This document shows, piece after piece, positions 23,790 through 32,066 of a DNA stretch of 64,000 bases (positions are counted from its first letter, which is position 1; each line of letters opens with the position of its first letter). The stretch covers positions 7,297-71,296 of the forward strand of contig CAYFJX010000009.1 of the NCBI GenBank assembly GCA_964343705.1, written 5' to 3'. A program made the position numbers and the translations under genes. This DNA is from JAUSFM01 sp964343705 (lineage in GTDB: Archaea > Nanobdellota > Nanobdellia > Woesearchaeales > UBA12501). The notes under the pieces are model-generated. The model had not been told where the DNA came from. It did not search any database and saw only the letters and a program-made list of their open reading frames with translations.

Positions 23790-24470
23790 ATGGCACGAGT
23801 TTCACGTGAAGAAATGGCGAGAGATACAGCTCGCATATTACTTGAAAGAATTTCTGATGAAGAAGACGCACCAACCCCGTTTGGTGTTGACCCAGACAAT
23901 CCAGTTCACTTTGTCTCGGGTATTGTTTCACCTGTCTATTGTCATACCAATGTTGTTGCTAGTCATGTTGGTAAACGAAATCAGGTGTTAGGTTATCTTA
24001 GGCAGATACTTGGAGATCCAAGCCAGTATGATGGAATTGCAAGTGTTGCTACTGCAGCAATACCCTTTGGCTCCATGCTTGCTCAGCAACTTGAGCTTCC
24101 ACATCTCTATGTTCGAACAAAACCACGAGAGCATGGAACAGCAAATCTTGTAGAGGGATATTTGCCTCCTGGTGGGCGTGTTGCTCTTATTGAAAATGTG
24201 GTGACAGCAGCAACAAGTTCTGGCCCAGCACTCCAAGCACTGAGAGATGAGGGGCTTACTGTTGATACTGCATTTGCAATCATGAGTTATGGATTACCTC
24301 ATGCCATGAGCGTGTATGAACAAGCAGGAGCAACTCTTGATACATTAACTACAGTTAGTAAAGTTCTGGATATTGGTGAAGAAAGAAGGTTCTTGGATGC
24401 AGGAAATGTTGCATTTGCCAGGGATTGGCACGAGCGACATCAAACATGGGAACCAGGAGAACAAAGGTGA
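23790..24470 (+). CDS. pyrE: Orotate phosphoribosyltransferase
   Basis: Makes OMP from orotate and PRPP. The type I phosphoribosyltransferase fold is visible with RTKPREHG as the catalytic flexible loop and ALIENVVTAATSSG as the PRPP loop, which carries IEN in place of the usual acidic pair. Start ATG 23790 lies after GGTGG. The next gene, OMP decarboxylase, begins 5 nt downstream, giving a two-gene UMP operon. TATA-like TTTTTAAAC lies upstream near 23750. Confidence 0.85.
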   Translation: MARVSREEMARDTARILLERISDEEDAPTPFGVDPDNPVHFVSGIVSPVYCHTNVVASHVGKRNQVLGYLRQILGDPSQYDGIASVATAAIPFGSMLAQQLELPHLYVRTKPREHGTANLVEGYLPPGGRVALIENVVTAATSSGPALQALRDEGLTVDTAFAIMSYGLPHAMSVYEQAGATLDTLTTVSKVLDIGEERRFLDAGNVAFARDWHERHQTWEPGEQR

Positions 24471-24474
24471 TAGA

Positions 24475-25416
24475 ATGACAAACAAAAATTGGATTGATAA
24501 ACTACGAGCACGAAAAAAAGAAACAGGAAGCATTGTATGTGTGGGAGTGGATCCTGTCTTGGACAAAATTCCAGGCAGAGAAATATATCCTTTTTACATG
24601 AGGCTTCTTCAAGTTATGGCAACAGAAGAAGTGCAAGTCTCAACATTCAAACCAAACCTTGGCTTTTTTGAGGCAGCAAGTAATGGGGATCCTAAATCTG
24701 GTCATGGAAAACTAAGGGCTATTCGAGATGCATACCAAGGTCAAGGGTTATTGTATCTTCTTGATGCAAAGCGTGGTGACATTGGCAGTCCAGATCCAGA
24801 AAAGAAAAAAACAGCAGACTTTTACGCACAAGCTGATTTTATTAACAAAGGAGCAGAAGCATTAACCATTAATCCTTACGCAGGATGGGATTGTGTAGGC
24901 GCATTTACCAAATACTGCAATCCAGAAATGGAAGGTAACCAAGACAACGGAGGCAGAGGTGTATATGCATTATGTAGAACCTCAAATCCTGGTGCGCAAG
25001 ACATTCAAGACCTTGTTGTTGAAGATGGCAGGCCAGTATACATGCATGTTGCTGAAAAAATTGCAGGAGAATGGTACATGCCAGGACTCGGTGCAGTTAT
25101 TGGTGCGACAGGAGTTGACGAGCTAGCTGCGATTCTTAAAGTGTTTAAGGACTCTGGCAAGGACATTCCCCTTCTTATTCCAGGTGTAACACCTCCGGGA
25201 TCAGTTGGTCAAGGAGCGTCAGCTGCAGATGTTGTTGATACGTTGCGAGCAGCAGAATACCCACTGGAACTTGTAGACATTAATGTGTCCTCAGGTGTTT
25301 CACAGGCATGGACTAAAACCTGGCAAGGACCTGGAGAACCACCACTTGATTACTGTGCACATGCAGGTGTTGAAGCAATCCAGCGACTAGAAGAACAAAT
25401 TAGTCCAATACAATAA
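24475..25416 (+). CDS. pyrF: Orotidine 5'-phosphate decarboxylase (type 2-like)
   Basis: Converts OMP to UMP, completing the pathway with the adjacent pyrE. The catalytic LLDAKRGDIGS motif supplies the Lys/Asp set, and ALTINPYAGWD and the later LLIPGV near the phosphate site fit. At 313 residues it is of the longer type 2 form, more common in bacteria than the short archaeal form. ATG 24475 follows GGTGAT, which overlaps the pyrE stop. Confidence 0.88.
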   Translation: MTNKNWIDKLRARKKETGSIVCVGVDPVLDKIPGREIYPFYMRLLQVMATEEVQVSTFKPNLGFFEAASNGDPKSGHGKLRAIRDAYQGQGLLYLLDAKRGDIGSPDPEKKKTADFYAQADFINKGAEALTINPYAGWDCVGAFTKYCNPEMEGNQDNGGRGVYALCRTSNPGAQDIQDLVVEDGRPVYMHVAEKIAGEWYMPGLGAVIGATGVDELAAILKVFKDSGKDIPLLIPGVTPPGSVGQGASAADVVDTLRAAEYPLELVDINVSSGVSQAWTKTWQGPGEPPLDYCAHAGVEAIQRLEEQISPIQ

Positions 25417-25448
25417 CTTTTTATTATCCTTTTCTTTTAATTTCTTCT

Positions 25449-25844
25449 ATGAGAACCTACCTATCTAATCTTGTTATTGTTATGGCACTTCTGGTCATAG
25501 CACTTTCTTTTCTCCAGTCGATTTCTATTACAGGCAATGTAGTGGAAGCACACCAACACCCCTACAAAGACATTGAACAAAAAGAAGTGCACACGTGTAA
25601 AGACAGAACCACTATGGGCATTGGCTTAGTGTATGTGAAAGATTATGTTGATGAACCTGATGGTAAGCACATGCGCACACGATATGTACCTGATGTTTGC
25701 TTGGATAAAGACCTTCTCAAACAGTTTGGTTGTAAAAATAATAAAAAAACACACATGCTCATTACGAGTACTGTTGACTGTGCTGAGCAAGGTGGGACAT
25801 GCTTTAAAGGAGCATGTAAATGGGAAAAAAAATTTAAGATGTAG
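25449..25844 (+). CDS. Secreted hypothetical Cys-containing protein, 131 aa
   Basis: A single hydrophobic N-terminal segment (residues 8-26) followed by SISITGNVVEA, an N-terminal pattern I associate with exported proteins of DPANN archaea. The mature part has six Cys, likely disulfides. No family recognised. Its 3' end overlaps the convergent isocitrate lyase gene by 11 nt. Confidence 0.5.
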   Translation: MRTYLSNLVIVMALLVIALSFLQSISITGNVVEAHQHPYKDIEQKEVHTCKDRTTMGIGLVYVKDYVDEPDGKHMRTRYVPDVCLDKDLLKQFGCKNNKKTHMLITSTVDCAEQGGTCFKGACKWEKKFKM

Positions 25845-27162
25845 GTCCTGGTTGGACCTGTTGTTCTGCTGGCTTGTCAAACTGACCCATTGTTGAATCA
25901 GTTCCTACTGCACTTGTAGAAGAACCACCTGTAATTGTTTCTGCAATTCCATCAAAGTATGTTACTCCTACTTCACGTTGATGTTCAGTTGCAGTGTACC
26001 CATCTGCTTCACTAGCAAGTTCTGCTTGTTGCAATGCTGAGTATGCAGTCATATGATCCTCTGCATATCCTTTTGCAAGCTTAAACATACTGTGGTTTAA
26101 AGCATGGAATCCTGCCAGTGTTACAAATTGGAACTTGTAGCCCATTGAAGCTAGTTCTCTTTGGAATACAGCTATGGTATCTTTATCCAAGTTTGCTTCC
26201 CAGTTAAATGAGGGTGAACAATTGTATGCCAACATCTTATCAGGGAACTTTGCATGAATTCCTTCAGCATATTGTCGTGCTTCATCAAGATCTGGTTTGG
26301 ATGTTTCACACCAAATCATGTCACAATGTGGAGCATAGGCAAGGCCTCGTGCAATTGCCATGTCAAGACCACCTGTGATTCGGTAAAATCCTTCATCTGT
26401 CCGGTCTCCAGTTAGAAATGGTTTGTCACGGTCATCAATATCTGACGTAATCAATTTTGCACTGTTTGCGTCAGTTCGTGCAATAAGAACAGTTGGTGCA
26501 CCCATAACATCAGCAGCTAGTCGTGCACTAACAAGTGTGTTAATGAATTGTTTTGTTGGAACTAACACTTTACCCCCAAGATGACCACATTTTTTTGCAG
26601 ATGACAATTGGTCTTCAAAGTGAACACCAGCTGCACCATGGTAAATCATATCCTTCATGAGCTCGTAGGCATTTAAGGCCCCGCCAAATCCTGCTTCTGC
26701 GTCAGCGATTATTGGAACCATCCAATCAACACCGCCTTCCACACCTTCAAAGTAATCAATTTGATCTTTTCGCATTAATGCATTGTTTATTCGTTCAACA
26801 AGTTGAGGTGCGCCATGAGCTGGATACAAGCTTTGGTCTGGGTAGGTTTCTCGTCTATCGTTGCCATCAGCAGCAACTTGCCATCCACTACCATAAATTG
26901 CTTTTAATCCTGCAAGCACTTGTTGTACTGCTTGGTTTCCAGTGATTGCTCCCAGAGCTCGGATTGCTTCATCTTCTCCTAGCTCTGCCAGTCCTTTACG
27001 TAATTTGCGTGCACCTAAAATTGCAAGAGTGTACTCTACACCTACAGTACCACGAAGTCTTTCAACTCGTTCAGCTGTATATGGTCTGTGAAGGCCATCA
27101 ATTCCTTCATCTCGCCAAAATTGTTTTATTGCTTCTACTTTAGAACCATTTGCTTTTGCCAT
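25834..27162 (-). CDS. aceA: Isocitrate lyase
   Basis: Cleaves isocitrate to glyoxylate and succinate. The signature KKCGHLGGKVLVPT contains the catalytic Cys; the metal-binding region includes IADAEAGFGG and VHFEDQL. Length 442 aa matches the bacterial enzyme. Second gene of a minus-strand pair, 40 nt after malate synthase, so the two make a complete glyoxylate shunt. I know of this pathway in some haloarchaea and Sulfolobales; it is unexpected in a small-genome archaeon. Confidence 0.95.
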   Translation of the reverse strand: MAKANGSKVEAIKQFWRDEGIDGLHRPYTAERVERLRGTVGVEYTLAILGARKLRKGLAELGEDEAIRALGAITGNQAVQQVLAGLKAIYGSGWQVAADGNDRRETYPDQSLYPAHGAPQLVERINNALMRKDQIDYFEGVEGGVDWMVPIIADAEAGFGGALNAYELMKDMIYHGAAGVHFEDQLSSAKKCGHLGGKVLVPTKQFINTLVSARLAADVMGAPTVLIARTDANSAKLITSDIDDRDKPFLTGDRTDEGFYRITGGLDMAIARGLAYAPHCDMIWCETSKPDLDEARQYAEGIHAKFPDKMLAYNCSPSFNWEANLDKDTIAVFQRELASMGYKFQFVTLAGFHALNHSMFKLAKGYAEDHMTAYSALQQAELASEADGYTATEHQREVGVTYFDGIAETITGGSSTSAVGTDSTMGQFDKPAEQQVQPGPTS

Positions 27163-27202
27163 CTTCTACCACTTCGTTTGGTTTTTTTTTGTTTTCTTTT
27201 TT

Positions 27203-28840
27203 TTATTGTGTTTGTACTGTCTCTTGTGTTATCATTTCATATGCTGGGATTGTAAGGAACTCAGGCACGTCATTTGCCATAACAAGTTCTTCGAATAATT
27301 GAACAGCAGCCTCGTAGTGTCCATTCTTGAAACGTTCTTTGCCAACTTCTTTCTCAATGTTTGCCATGGCTTCTCCCATTGCGTCACGGATTACTCCGAT
27401 ATCAACATACATTCCTACTGCACCTTCGATTGGTGCTTTGTGTGTTTTCCACTGCCATACTTGTGCCCTACTTATTTCTGCTGTTGCAGCATCTTCCATC
27501 TTGTTGTATAATGGAACGCAACCATTACCACCAAGCCATGCTGCAAGGTATTGGATACCAATGCTCACATTTTGTAAAAGGCCTTCATATGTGATGGTTC
27601 CTTCTGGCATTTCCAGCAGGTCAGCTTCAGTGATTTCACTATGCTTACCTGCATAATCAATCTGATTGTCTTTTCCCAAGTTTCCAAAAGTTTCTTTTGC
27701 AATACCCACTAAACCAGGATGCGCAACCCATGTGCCATCATGACCTGCAACAACTTCTCTATGTTTATCTTCGTGTACTGCGTGGAGCGCTGCATCATTT
27801 GCTTCTTCATCATTTTTGATTGGAATCTGTGCAGCCATACCACCCATGGCATGGACACCTCGCTTGTGACATGTTTGAATAACTTTTGTTACGTACGCTT
27901 TCATAAACGGTGCTTCCATGGTAACTTGATCTCTGTTTGGGAGTACTGCTTCAGGATCAGCTTGCAGTGTTTTAATTGCACTGAAAATGTAATCCCACCG
28001 TCCACAATTCAAACCAGCACTGTGGTCGCGTAGTTGATACAAGATTTCATCCATCTGAAATGCAGCTGGAAGTGTTTCTAAAAGAACAGTTGCACGAATG
28101 GTTCCTGTTGGCATACCAATCTCTTTCTGTGCTGTGTTAAATACAGCATCCCACCAACGAGCTTCTCTATGGTGTTCTAATTTGGGCAAGTAAAAGTAAG
28201 GACCTGAATCTCGGTCAACAAGTTCTGTTGCATTATGAAAGAAATACAAACCAAAATCAAACAATGACGCAGACACTGGTTCACCATCCACCAGCATGTG
28301 TTTTTCATCCAAGTGCAATCCTCGTGGTCGAACAAGGAGTGTTGCAGTTTCATCATTAAGTGTGTAATGTCTGTCTCGTGCTTCATCACGCAATTCAATA
28401 GTGCCACGAACAGCATCCATAAGATTTAATTGACCATCAATAACATTATGCCATGTTGGAGCTGTAGAATCTTCAAAGTCAGCCATGTAACAATCAGCAC
28501 CACTATTGAGAGCGTTGATAACCATTTTTCTTGATACAGGACCAGTGATTTCAACATGACGTCGCTGGAGATCATCAGGAATTTCTGCAACTTTCCAGTC
28601 ACCTTCACGAATTTCAACAGTGTCTTCTAAGAAGCTTGGTTTTTCACCGTCTTTATAGCGTGCTTGTTGTTCTTTTCGATCTGTAAGCAGTTGCCTTCGC
28701 ATTTCTCGATAGGTTCTTTCTAAATTGGCAACAAAAAGTAGTGCGGGAGTGCTAAGAACAGGAGCATACTCTTCAGGAACAGGTCCTACAATTTCAATGC
28801 CCACTGAATATAATTCTTCATTAATAGTATCTTGTATCAT
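27203..28840 (-). CDS. aceB: Malate synthase A
   Basis: Condenses glyoxylate with acetyl-CoA to malate. Recognised by ADFEDSTAPTWHN, VRPRGLHLDEKH, TVLLETLPAAFQM and GMAAQIPIK. The 545-aa single-domain form is the bacterial/plant malate synthase A, not the large G form. ATG 28840 follows AAAAAAGGTGAT. TATA CCTTTTATACTC (minus strand, about 28878-28889) lies upstream, giving a leader of 15-20 nt. First gene of the glyoxylate operon, divergent from the sigma gene. Confidence 0.95.
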   Translation of the reverse strand: MIQDTINEELYSVGIEIVGPVPEEYAPVLSTPALLFVANLERTYREMRRQLLTDRKEQQARYKDGEKPSFLEDTVEIREGDWKVAEIPDDLQRRHVEITGPVSRKMVINALNSGADCYMADFEDSTAPTWHNVIDGQLNLMDAVRGTIELRDEARDRHYTLNDETATLLVRPRGLHLDEKHMLVDGEPVSASLFDFGLYFFHNATELVDRDSGPYFYLPKLEHHREARWWDAVFNTAQKEIGMPTGTIRATVLLETLPAAFQMDEILYQLRDHSAGLNCGRWDYIFSAIKTLQADPEAVLPNRDQVTMEAPFMKAYVTKVIQTCHKRGVHAMGGMAAQIPIKNDEEANDAALHAVHEDKHREVVAGHDGTWVAHPGLVGIAKETFGNLGKDNQIDYAGKHSEITEADLLEMPEGTITYEGLLQNVSIGIQYLAAWLGGNGCVPLYNKMEDAATAEISRAQVWQWKTHKAPIEGAVGMYVDIGVIRDAMGEAMANIEKEVGKERFKNGHYEAAVQLFEELVMANDVPEFLTIPAYEMITQETVQTQ

Positions 28841-28981
28841 GATATCACCTTTTTTGATACCACGCTCGCTTGCTGGTGAGTATAAAAGGTTTGTGCATAG
28901 TGTAGATAGGGACTATAGTGAGTATACAACATAAGGCATAATTATAAATAGTATTTTACCTTACACATTCTTGGTGCGAGT
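28841..28981. promoter_or_regulatory. Divergent promoter region of the glyoxylate operon and the sigma-factor gene
   Basis: Leftward: a TATA box at about 28878-28889 for aceB. Rightward: AATTATAAATAGT at about 28940-28952, about 30 nt before the sigma ATG at 28982. Both look like archaeal TATA promoters, with no bacterial -35/-10 pair apparent. GAGTATA occurs twice (on the plus strand near 28880 and 28920). Confidence 0.5.
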
Positions 28982-30298
28982 ATGGGTAAGCCTCTTCAGA
29001 CTATAGTAGAACAGCAAGGATTTCTTTCTCGGGATGAGCTAGTTGCTACTCACATGGGTCTTGTTAAGAAAGTTGCTTACAGAATTCTTAAGCGATTACC
29101 TGATTCTGTGGATGTCGAAGATCTCATAAGCGCTGGAATGGTTGGTTTACTCCAAGCAACAGACAAGTATGATCCTGCAAGAGGACCCTTTGCAGATTTT
29201 GCAGAATGGCGCATTAAAGGAGCAATCATTGATGAACTGCGGGGTATAGATCATCTTACAAGGTCACAGAGAGACAAGGTTTCTGATGAAGAGGAACTAG
29301 TACGCAGTCTGGAGCAAGAACTGCAGCGTCCTGTGGACTCAGAGGATCTTGCTCGTGAACAAGGGATATCAAGAGAAGCTTTGAGAAGACTGCGAAAAAG
29401 CGCTGCAAATTATCAAATAATTAGTTTAGAAGTGGCCCCCTCAAATGAGAGAAATGGCCCAGAAGACACACGTTCTTCTGTAGACCTTAATAATTTCTTG
29501 ATAGATCCTTGGGCACTCCTAGATGAAGATCGCATGGTACTTTTCTTATCTAGTCCTGATTTCAACAATTTCTTTGATCGTCTTCCTGAACGTGAACAAA
29601 AACTCTTTGAATGGTACCACACCTATGAAGAGCTTACTCTGGATAATCTGGGGAAGATAATGGGAATCACTGAAAGCAGAGTATGTCAAATTCTTAGACA
29701 AATAGCAAAGAATTTTCAACGCTATCTTGTTTTAGGAGAAAACTTGTTTGATCCACTACTGCGAAACAATCCTATTCAATATTGTGCTAAGGGCTTAGCT
29801 CAACGTATTAAGGAGCATTATGATCCAGACACAGGAAAGATCTACTTGCCTTACAGAACAAAGTCTGGGGGTTTGCATGTGTCTTGCACTTCTGTTATTA
29901 GGAATCAACCCTTTTTTGAGGAATGGTATCCTGGGAAGTTAGTTTCTACTTCAAATAGGAAAAGTCGTGCGCTCAAAGTGAAATATGGTTATAAAGGTAA
30001 AAAGGGGGTTATGGAAACCAGACACTCTTTTGTTTCACAACCAAGGTCTTCTGGTTTTCTTGCACATGATGTTCTTTGTTTTTACCTGGGTCAGCAGGTT
30101 TGGAATAGGCTTCGTATTCCCTCATTTGAAGCTGTTGCAGGGGCGTTTGGTATTTCACGCGATGCAGCAGAGTTTCTTGATGCTGCAGGATTCTTTTATG
30201 AGTATAATAAACCAAGAGGTAGTATGGTTGCTAAAAAATTTGCTGAAGCATACCAAGTTGCGTTTGAGCGTGTGAGATTGGAAAACAGCAAAGCTTAA
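28982..30298 (+). CDS. Sigma-70 family factor, FliA/sigma-28-like, with novel C-terminal domain
   Basis: All sigma-28 regions appear in order: region 2 at residues 24-96 (HMGLVKKVAYRIL, VEDLISAGMVGLLQA, FAEWRIKGAIIDELRG); region 3 at about 97-150 (LEQELQRPVDSEDLA); region 4 at about 199-249 (DRLPEREQKLFEWYHTYEEL, then a MGITESRVCQILRQI helix-turn-helix). In bacteria this protein recruits RNAP to flagellar-type promoters. Residues 250-438 are a Lys/Arg-rich extension of unknown fold with a possible helix-turn-helix (FEAVAGAFGISRDAAEFL). It sits in a genome with archaeal RNAP subunits and has an archaeal TATA box. Archaea use TBP/TFB, so this is highly anomalous. No region 1.1. Confidence 0.85.
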   Translation: MGKPLQTIVEQQGFLSRDELVATHMGLVKKVAYRILKRLPDSVDVEDLISAGMVGLLQATDKYDPARGPFADFAEWRIKGAIIDELRGIDHLTRSQRDKVSDEEELVRSLEQELQRPVDSEDLAREQGISREALRRLRKSAANYQIISLEVAPSNERNGPEDTRSSVDLNNFLIDPWALLDEDRMVLFLSSPDFNNFFDRLPEREQKLFEWYHTYEELTLDNLGKIMGITESRVCQILRQIAKNFQRYLVLGENLFDPLLRNNPIQYCAKGLAQRIKEHYDPDTGKIYLPYRTKSGGLHVSCTSVIRNQPFFEEWYPGKLVSTSNRKSRALKVKYGYKGKKGVMETRHSFVSQPRSSGFLAHDVLCFYLGQQVWNRLRIPSFEAVAGAFGISRDAAEFLDAAGFFYEYNKPRGSMVAKKFAEAYQVAFERVRLENSKA

Positions 30299-30324
30299 AT
30301 CAAGGTTACTTTTCCCCTTCTTGT

Positions 30325-31182
30325 ATGCAAACTGAAGAAGGAGTTTTAGCAGAAAGAACAGCACTCATAGGAAGCATTGATGAAGCTGCTTGGCAAGTTC
30401 ATGGGTCTATTGACAGAACAGCATTTCTTGCGACAGTAGCATCTACAACACCCAAACTTCTTGGCGAGCTGAGACTTGTAGATCCTTCACAACTTGATGA
30501 TATTGGTGCCTTGGCTTTTGATCTTATGTTGCAAGCTGGTTTTGGAGAAAAAGTGCGCACTGCAAAAGCAGTTGTTGCCTATAGGGGTTTTGTAACACGT
30601 CACCAACCTGCAAACACAGTTAAGGTTCATGGAGCACTTAGGCAAAAGCGTGTGCCAAAAGAAACCATTCTTCTTAGTACACAAACAGAAGACGGCAGTG
30701 ACCTTGTTGTCTATAAGAAACTCAAGGGAAAAAATTACATGGAACTTCTTGAAGATGGGAATGCTGATCTTCGCAGAGCGTTTTATGCACTTGGTCGCGC
30801 TCAGCAAGCATATGCATTAGGGAAAATTGAAACAGTTGACAATGCAACTGATGACTGGATGTATGATGGGCAACGAGCTGTTCGTGTTGATCTTGGTGCA
30901 GCTGAAGTAAGTCACAAGGTTGTAGGAAATCGTGTTGTTTTTATACGGAAAGAAGACCCTCTGAGGCCTTACACTTTTTTTATGTCGTCACTGGCGTATC
31001 ATTTGGTGGAAACTCAGCCAATTACTGCGATTTCTAAGTATCGTCGTGCAATGGAAGCTTTTACTGAAGGATTTTTTTCTCGGGGAAAATTAAAAAAGGC
31101 ACGAGACACATTTGAATTTGAATTCGAGAGGCGTATAGGTATAATGCCTACTATGGTGTTAGAACGTGCCCATCGCCTGTAA
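30325..31182 (+). CDS. Hypothetical protein downstream of the sigma factor, 285 aa
   Basis: No firm family. A segment with VVYKKLKGKNYMELLE, then YALGRAQQAYALG, then RAVRVDLGAAEVSH is weakly kinase-like (Lys in a beta strand, helix, VDLG near the metal site), but the catalytic loop is not convincing. The gene lies 26 nt after the sigma gene yet has its own AAGCTTAAATC box and a leaderless ATG at 30325. Proximity makes an anti-sigma or modifying partner a testable idea only. Confidence 0.45.
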   Translation: MQTEEGVLAERTALIGSIDEAAWQVHGSIDRTAFLATVASTTPKLLGELRLVDPSQLDDIGALAFDLMLQAGFGEKVRTAKAVVAYRGFVTRHQPANTVKVHGALRQKRVPKETILLSTQTEDGSDLVVYKKLKGKNYMELLEDGNADLRRAFYALGRAQQAYALGKIETVDNATDDWMYDGQRAVRVDLGAAEVSHKVVGNRVVFIRKEDPLRPYTFFMSSLAYHLVETQPITAISKYRRAMEAFTEGFFSRGKLKKARDTFEFEFERRIGIMPTMVLERAHRL

Positions 31183-31460
31183 ACACAAAGCTTAAATACT
31201 TCAACGCCTTTCTAGTTTTCATGAAAAATACGACTCAAGGTGGTTGCCTTCATTGTGGGCAAAACTAAAACTGATCCTTGTAGTCTAAACTCTATTCTTC
31301 AAACTCTATTCTTTCATAGCTAGCTTGTGCTAGCTCTATAACCTCAACCAAGTTCTAAAACGTCTCCTTTTTTTGACGTGAAAAATCTCTTTTGTCGTCT
31401 ATTTGGCGACGAGTATGCAACTATGAAAACAATGTAGCGAGAGCTATGGAGGAACAGAAA
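31183..31460 (+). promoter_or_regulatory. Promoter and structured leader with mini-ORF upstream of the tRNA-His locus
   Basis: AGCTTAAATAC at about 31190-31200 precedes by about 26 nt an ATG at 31220 that opens a 15-codon ORF (MKNTTQGGCLHCGQN). Further on are a direct repeat AAACTCTATTCTT (two copies, about 31288-31314), hairpin AGCTAGC/GCTAGCT (about 31319-31336), and ACGTC/GACGT and TCGTC/GACGA stems near 31359-31414. GGAGG then precedes the ATG at 31461. It may be a leader with a peptide switch or a non-coding RNA. Confidence 0.4.
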
Positions 31461-31655
31461 ATGAGTAAGGAATTAACAGACAAGGGGGATCAAATTGCGA
31501 ATGATCGTTTGGAAGAACAATTGGAAAGAACTGGCGTTGGCGAAGAAAGAACGTCACAAAAGTATGGTCTACAAATGCCTACTTTTGAAGAAGCACTTGT
31601 TGCTGGTTCAGCACGAAGAACTCAGCAATTTTACGAGGTGCCAATGTATCGTTGA
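31461..31655 (+). CDS. Small hypothetical acidic protein, 64 aa
   Basis: The ATG at 31461 follows GGAGGAACAG. Helical and charged (MSKELTDKGDQIANDRLEEQ start, PTFEEALVAGSARRTQQF later). No family recognised. The start context GGAGG-A-rich-ATGAGTAAG closely resembles that of the next protein start at 31913, on the other side of the tRNA gene. It ends 8 nt before tRNA-His. Confidence 0.5.
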   Translation: MSKELTDKGDQIANDRLEEQLERTGVGEERTSQKYGLQMPTFEEALVAGSARRTQQFYEVPMYR

Positions 31656-31663
31656 ACAAAACT

Positions 31664-31833
31664 GTCCGCAGTGGTGTAACAGTAGCATGCCAGCCTGTGA
31701 CGCTGGAGGACTGGGTGCAAGTCTTGAGTCAACGTCGTTCCGCAGGGTCGAGCAAAGCGAGGCCCTGCATTGCACGTGTTTTGTCCAAGCTTTTGACAAA
31801 AGGTTGACTCGGGTGCAATTCCCAGCTGTGGAC
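31664..31833 (+). tRNA. tRNA-His (GTG) with a 98-nt intron in the T-loop
   Basis: Encoded G-1 at 31664 faces C73 at 31833, the histidine identity pair. Acceptor TCCGCAG (31665-31671) pairs with CTGTGGA (31826-31832). D-stem GTGT/GCAT. Anticodon arm CCAGC-CTGTGAC-GCTGG gives anticodon GTG at 31697-31699. T-stem CTGGG (31711-31715) pairs with CCCAG (31821-31825). CCA is not encoded. The mature T-loop would read TGCAAGT, with G at position 55 instead of the near-universal U. The histidyl-tRNA synthetase gene lies 1.8 kb downstream. Confidence 0.9.
31722..31819 (+). other. tRNA-His intron at position 59/60 (bulge-helix-bulge)
   Basis: Central 4-bp helix TGCA (31716-31719) / TGCA (31814-31817), 3-nt bulges AGT (31720-31722) and ATT (31818-31820), then an 11-bp inner helix CTTGAGTCAAC/GTTGACTCGGG. 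Cutting after the second bulge base on each side joins AG to T and gives a 7-nt T-loop. The intron interior holds a GCAGGG/CCCTGC stem. Confidence 0.85.
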
Positions 31834-31912
31834 CTTTTCAAAACAGAGGACAGACAACAGAAACAACAAACAAACAACAAGTCGGCGGACACTAAACGTG
31901 GAGGAAAAGAAA

Positions 31913-32023
31913 ATGAGTAAGATACAACAACTTGAGAGGGAATCAATTGTATGGGGAGTGGAGGACTATGGGCGGTCAGAAGTAAATCGTACTGCTCAAG
32001 GTCTTCATTGTTCCTCAGCTTGA
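31913..32023 (+). pseudogene. N-terminal fragment of the downstream gene, out of frame by one base
   Basis: The ATG at 31913, behind GGAGGAAAAG, opens 36 codons ending TGA at 32021-32023. The other frame (VFIVPQLEWQL onward) is open from 31986 and runs without a stop into the 292-aa gene at 32067. Removing one G at 31999-32001 would join MSKIQQLERESIVWGVEDYG... to it as one protein of about 340 residues. Either a true frameshift, a sequencing indel or recoding. Confidence 0.5.
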
Positions 32024-32066
32024 ATGGCAATTAACAGAAACAGCACAGTCCCTAGTACCTCAAAAA

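Noticed and set aside
31711..31825. Target-site duplication around an insertion in tRNA-His (GGGTGCAA twice)
   Set aside because: The repeat is explained by the bulge-helix-bulge: TGCA pairs with TGCA and the rest belongs to the T-stem and inner helix.
31495..31920. 141-codon frame across tRNA-His
   Set aside because: It reads through the tRNA and its intron and has no start signals.
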